From assembly GCA_030446945.1 (NCBI GenBank), contig JAUJMI010000183.1, forward strand, positions 1 to 7,311: DNA of 7,311 nucleotides, given 5' to 3'. A program made the translations under genes and the position numbers. Positions 4,555 to 7,311 of this stretch are shown here, piece by piece. The notes under the pieces are model-generated. The model saw only the letters and a list, made by a program, of their open reading frames with translations, was not told where the DNA came from and made no database searches. The DNA comes from Longimicrobium sp. (lineage in GTDB: Bacteria > Gemmatimonadota > Gemmatimonadetes > Longimicrobiales > Longimicrobiaceae). Numbering within the stretch: position 1 is the first letter of the stretch; every line of letters starts with the position of its first letter.

Positions 4555-6600
4555 CTACCCCACCGCGCCCAGGTTCCGCCGCAGCAGCGCGTCAGGGTCC
4601 GGGTCGCGGCCCATGAACTCGCGAAAGAGCTCGGCGGGGTCGGTGTCGTCGCCGCGGGAGAGGACGGACTCGACGAAGGCGCTCCCCGGCTCGCGGCTGA
4701 AGAGGCCCTCGCGCTCGAAGCGGGAAAAGGCGTCGGCGTCCAGCACCTCGCTCCACAGGTAGCTGTAGTAGCCGGCCGCGTAGCCGCCCGCGAAGATGTG
4801 CGTGAAGCCGGTGATGAAGTGGTCGTTGGCGAACTCCGGACGCGGCTGGAAGCGCCCGAGTACCTCGCGCGAGCGGGCGATCGGGTCGCCGCCGTTCACG
4901 GGGTCGAAGCGGACGTGAAGGTCCAGGTCCAGCGTGCCGAGGGAGAGCTGCCGCATCTGGAAGGAGGCCGCCATGAAGGTGCGCGCCGCCTTCATCTTCG
5001 CGAACAGCGGATCCGGGATCGGCTCCCCCGTCCGCCAGTGGCGGGCAAAGAGCTCCAGGGCGGGGCGCTCCCAGGTCCAGTTCTCCATGATCTGCGAGGG
5101 GAGCTCCACCCAGTCGGTGGGGACGCGCGTCCCCCCCAGCTCCCGCACCTCCACGCGCGAGAGGAGGTGGTGCAGGAGGTGCCCGAACTCGTGGAACACC
5201 GTCTCCACCTCGCGGTGGGTGAGGAGCGCGGGGCGGTCGCCCTCGGGTGGGCTCATGTTCCCCACGATCATCGCCAGGTGCTCGTCCCACCCGCCGCCGG
5301 GGCGGGGGCCGCCCAGCACCACGCCGTTCATCCAGGCGCCGCCGCGCTTGCTCTCGCGTGGGTGCCAGTCGGTGTAGAAGCCCCCCAGGCGCCGCCCGCT
5401 CTCGTCGAACGCGTCGTAGTACTTCACCTCCGGGTGCCACACCTCCTCCACCTGCCGCTCCTTCACCGTCACGCCGAAGAGGCGGCGGGCGAGCTCGAAG
5501 AGGCCGTCCTGCACGCGGTCCATGGGGAAGTAGGGGCGCACCTCCTCGGCGTCCAGGTCGAAGCGCGCGCGCCGCATGCGCTCGGTGGCGAAGGCGACGT
5601 CCCACGGCTGCAGCGGGTCCAGCCCCAGCTCGTCGCGGGCGAACTCCTCCAGCGCGGCGATCTCGCGCTCCCAGAAGGGGCGGGTGCGCGCGGTGAGGTC
5701 CTCCTCGAAGGCCATGGCGCGCTCGCCGCTGCGGGCCATCGCCTCCTCCAGCTCGTAGTCCGCCCAGTCGCGGAAGCCCAGCAGCTGCGCAAGCTCGCGC
5801 CGCAGCGCCAGGATGCGCCCCACCAGCGGACGGTTGTCGTGCGGCGCCTCGGCCGCGCGGTTGGTGTACGCCTGGTGGATCCGCTGGCGCAGGTCGCGCC
5901 GCTCGGCGTACTGCAGGAACGGCTGCACCGACGGCTGGTGCAGGGTGAAGCGCCACCCCTGCACCCCGCGGGCTTCGGCCGCGGCGCGCGCCTGCGTCCG
6001 CGCGGACTCGGGGAGGCCGGCCAGCTCCGCCTCATCGGTCAGCACCATCTCCCACGCGTTGGTGGAATCCAGCACGTGGTTGGAGAACTCGGTCTGCAGG
6101 CGGGAGAGCTCCACGCGCAACGCCTCCACGCGCTCCTTCTGCGCCGGCTCCAGGTCGGCGCCGGCGCGGACGAAGGCGCGCACCGTCTTCTCCAGGTGCC
6201 GGCGGCGCACACGGTCCAGCGAGGCCGCCTCGGGCGACTCGGCGGCGGCCCTGACCGCGCGCCACAGCTCGCCGTTGAGGGCGATGCGGGCGAAAAACGC
6301 GGAAAACTCCGGAAGGACGGTGTCGTACGCCTCCCGGATCTCCGGCGTGTTCATCAGGCTCACCAGTGCCGACGCGGGGCGGATGGCGCGGGAAAGCCGC
6401 TCGGTGATCTCCTCCAGGCGGCTCACGGTGTTGGTGTAGCTCCGCTCCCCCGGGGCGGCCACCAGCTCGGCCAGCTCCGCCTCCGCGCGGGCCAGCGCCG
6501 CCCGGATGCCGGGGGTCACGTGCTCCGCCCGGATGCGGTGGAAGGGAATGGGGAGCGGTTCGTCCTGCAGGAGGGGGTTGGTTTCGGGCGTGGTGCTCAT
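4555..6600 (-). CDS. prlC: Oligopeptidase A, M3 family zinc metallopeptidase
   Basis: The 681-residue cytoplasmic enzyme cleaves short peptides left by other proteases and degraded signal peptides (EC 3.4.24.70). Its length matches E. coli PrlC/OpdA (680). The N-terminus [20 protein letters not shown] is OpdA-like, with no signal peptide. The thimet-type zinc site is complete: H470-E471-F-G-H474 ([18 protein letters not shown]) with the third ligand Glu499 in [12 protein letters not shown]. The spacing of 29 residues from the first His equals that of thimet oligopeptidase. The substrate-binding loop [16 protein letters not shown] (from H601), with its conserved tyrosines, follows. The C-terminus [20 protein letters not shown] then VESVLSRG is also family-typical. 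The ATG at 6600 is chosen because homology begins there and GAGGA lies just upstream (6603-6607, a short 2-nt spacer). The frame stays open to 6708, but that extension is Arg/Cys-rich and not family-like. Convergent with the lipoprotein; a small membrane protein gene ends 168 bp upstream on the same strand. Confidence 0.96.
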   Translation of the reverse strand: MSTTPETNPLLQDEPLPIPFHRIRAEHVTPGIRAALARAEAELAELVAAPGERSYTNTVSRLEEITERLSRAIRPASALVSLMNTPEIREAYDTVLPEFSAFFARIALNGELWRAVRAAAESPEAASLDRVRRRHLEKTVRAFVRAGADLEPAQKERVEALRVELSRLQTEFSNHVLDSTNAWEMVLTDEAELAGLPESARTQARAAAEARGVQGWRFTLHQPSVQPFLQYAERRDLRQRIHQAYTNRAAEAPHDNRPLVGRILALRRELAQLLGFRDWADYELEEAMARSGERAMAFEEDLTARTRPFWEREIAALEEFARDELGLDPLQPWDVAFATERMRRARFDLDAEEVRPYFPMDRVQDGLFELARRLFGVTVKERQVEEVWHPEVKYYDAFDESGRRLGGFYTDWHPRESKRGGAWMNGVVLGGPRPGGGWDEHLAMIVGNMSPPEGDRPALLTHREVETVFHEFGHLLHHLLSRVEVRELGGTRVPTDWVELPSQIMENWTWERPALELFARHWRTGEPIPDPLFAKMKAARTFMAASFQMRQLSLGTLDLDLHVRFDPVNGGDPIARSREVLGRFQPRPEFANDHFITGFTHIFAGGYAAGYYSYLWSEVLDADAFSRFEREGLFSREPGSAFVESVLSRGDDTDPAELFREFMGRDPDPDALLRRNLGAVG

Positions 6601-6768
6601 CGTCCTCGTACGGCGCGCGTGGCGCCGGGCACAGGTGGGTTCGCGTGTCACGCCGACGCACCAGCACGCGCCGCGCCACGAAAACGCATCTGCGCATGGG
6701 TGGCGCATTCCAGGGCGGTGGAAGCTCCGCGCCTCGTCGGCCGGTATCGTCCGCGCCGTGGGTGCGCG
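6601..6768. other. Gap upstream of the oligopeptidase gene
   Basis: This 168-bp non-coding stretch contains a 7-bp inverted repeat, GCGCCAC (6673-6679) and GTGGCGC (6700-6706), with a 20-nt interior that itself carries the palindrome TGCGCA. It lies 73 nt upstream of the oligopeptidase ATG and could be an operator or leader stem-loop. I recognise no clear -35/-10 pair. Confidence 0.4.
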
Positions 6769-7146
6769 TCACCCGCGCGAGCCCATCCGCAGTTCAGTGA
6801 CGTCCTCCTCCTCTCGGCGGCGCGCCATGAGAATCGCCGGGGCCCAGCCGCTTTCGCTGCGGATCAGAGACGTTTTCCTGCTCGGAGAAACGCGTGAGTC
6901 GGCGGCGTACAGCCCGCCAAAGATCGACGCGGCCAGGGGAGAGACCCACCCCAATGCCGCGCCGATCAGCAGCACGCACGCGAACACCAGGGTGACTCCG
7001 GCGCCGATCCGGATGGCGGCGCGAAGCACCGCCGTCGTCCTGGCTGGGTAGGGCTCGGCGGCCGGCGCGGGCGCGCATCCGCAGAGGGGCGGCAACTGGA
7101 GCAACATCCACCGGCTGATGCCCCGTCGTCGCGAAGAGTGTCCCAC
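6769..7146 (-). CDS. Small hypothetical membrane protein
   Basis: I do not recognise a family. Read from the GTG at 7146 it has 125 residues. From the ATG at 7107, which gives MLLQLPPLCGCAPAPAAEPY, it has 112. The core is one clear hydrophobic segment (AAIRIGAGVTLVFACVLLIG, then AALGWV), followed by a weaker one (SPLAASIFGGLYAA). The C-terminal tail is charged, with RRREEED. About 85% of third codon positions from 7107 onward are G or C by my count, which supports coding, though the last third is less biased than its neighbours. The GTG at 7146 follows directly on the TGA of the upstream gene, so translation may be coupled. That favours the longer form even though it has no Shine-Dalgarno. 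Either start predicts an inner-membrane protein with one or two helices. A false call in GC-rich DNA remains possible. Confidence 0.55.
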   Translation of the reverse strand: MGHSSRRRGISRWMLLQLPPLCGCAPAPAAEPYPARTTAVLRAAIRIGAGVTLVFACVLLIGAALGWVSPLAASIFGGLYAADSRVSPSRKTSLIRSESGWAPAILMARRREEEDVTELRMGSRG

Positions 7147-7311
7147 TCAGCGGACCGTGCTGCTGCGCGCGACCGAGTGCAGCCGCCCCTCCAGCGCGCC
7201 CGTCGTACGGCAAGGGGTGGTGCTCCCGCCGTTGCCGCTCCGGTGGTCCACCGCGACGGATTCCAGGCGCGTCACCACCTCGCTGCGGCCCTCCGGGAGC
7301 GGGCGCACCGT
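7147..7311 (-). CDS. C-terminal end of an unidentified protein (cut by window edge)
   Basis: The last 54 codons of a gene entering from the right edge end at a TGA at 7149-7147. The translation starts TVRPLPEGRSEVVTRLESVA and ends ARSSTVR, rich in Gly, Ser, Thr and Arg. Its third codon positions are G or C in 51 of 54 codons by my count, clearly above the other frames, so this is the frame that is read. No domain can be recognised in so short a piece. The next gene's GTG starts at the very next base, suggesting one operon with the small membrane protein. Confidence 0.6.
   Translation of the reverse strand, partial: TVRPLPEGRSEVVTRLESVAVDHRSGNGGSTTPCRTTGALEGRLHSVARSSTVR

Noticed and set aside
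6601..6708. N-terminal extension of the oligopeptidase to 6708
   Set aside because: The extra 36 residues are Arg- and Cys-rich and absent from the oligopeptidase A family. The ATG at 6600 begins the homologous region and has a Shine-Dalgarno-like GAGGA.
3883..6897. Open frame of about 1000 codons on the + strand, covering the lipoprotein tail and the whole oligopeptidase antisense
   Set aside because: It lies opposite a certain M3 peptidase gene with an intact active site and crosses the repeat-rich gap. Its translation is Arg/His/Val/Gly-rich without domains. Long antisense frames arise in GC-rich DNA because stop codons are rare.
6794..7213. Alternative minus-strand frame overlapping the small membrane protein
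   Set aside because: The translation is Arg/Gly/Ala-rich without a hydrophobic segment, and it conflicts with the strongly GC3-biased frame at 7147-7311 and with the membrane-protein frame.
1..7311. Toxin, defence, phage or biosynthetic island
   Set aside because: All recognisable genes are a sigma factor, envelope proteins, a transporter subunit and a housekeeping peptidase. There is no integrase, transposase, restriction or toxin motif, and codon use is uniform.

Overview
The window is very GC-rich, compact bacterial DNA whose genes use G or C at nearly every third codon position. Two things suggest Gemmatimonadota, probably a Longimicrobium-like soil lineage: the family of the secreted plug protein (carboxypeptidase-regulatory domains plus a short C-terminal plug ending in CGVILIWTR), and octamer repeats with a CTCAGGATGAC-type repeat between genes. 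This assignment rests on remembered family patterns and was not tested by a search.

Layout from left to right. 1-173 (-): start of an ECF-type sigma factor, cut by the window edge. 174-366: non-coding, with a three-armed inverted repeat next to the sigma factor start. 367-2283 (-): secreted protein with two regulatory-like beta domains and a TonB-receptor-type plug but no beta-barrel. 2365-3441 (-): ABC-2 type permease, probably co-transcribed with the plug protein. 3442-3761: divergent intergenic region. 3762-4262 (+): small TPR-type lipoprotein, the only gene on the + strand. 4263-4554: convergent intergenic region packed with repeats and hairpins. 4555-6600 (-): oligopeptidase A (M3 metallopeptidase, prlC). 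6601-6768: short gap. 6769-7146 (-): small predicted membrane protein, whose GTG start directly follows the TGA stop of a gene entering from the right edge (7147-7311).

The genes do not form one pathway. The permease, plug protein and lipoprotein all concern the cell envelope. The oligopeptidase is a cytoplasmic housekeeping peptide-degrading enzyme. No complete defence, mobile or biosynthetic system is visible. The items most worth a second look are the composite repeat at 4267-4378, the alternative hairpins at 4457-4489, the A-A'-A hairpin set upstream of the sigma factor, and the barrel-less plug protein beside a permease with no ATPase gene nearby.
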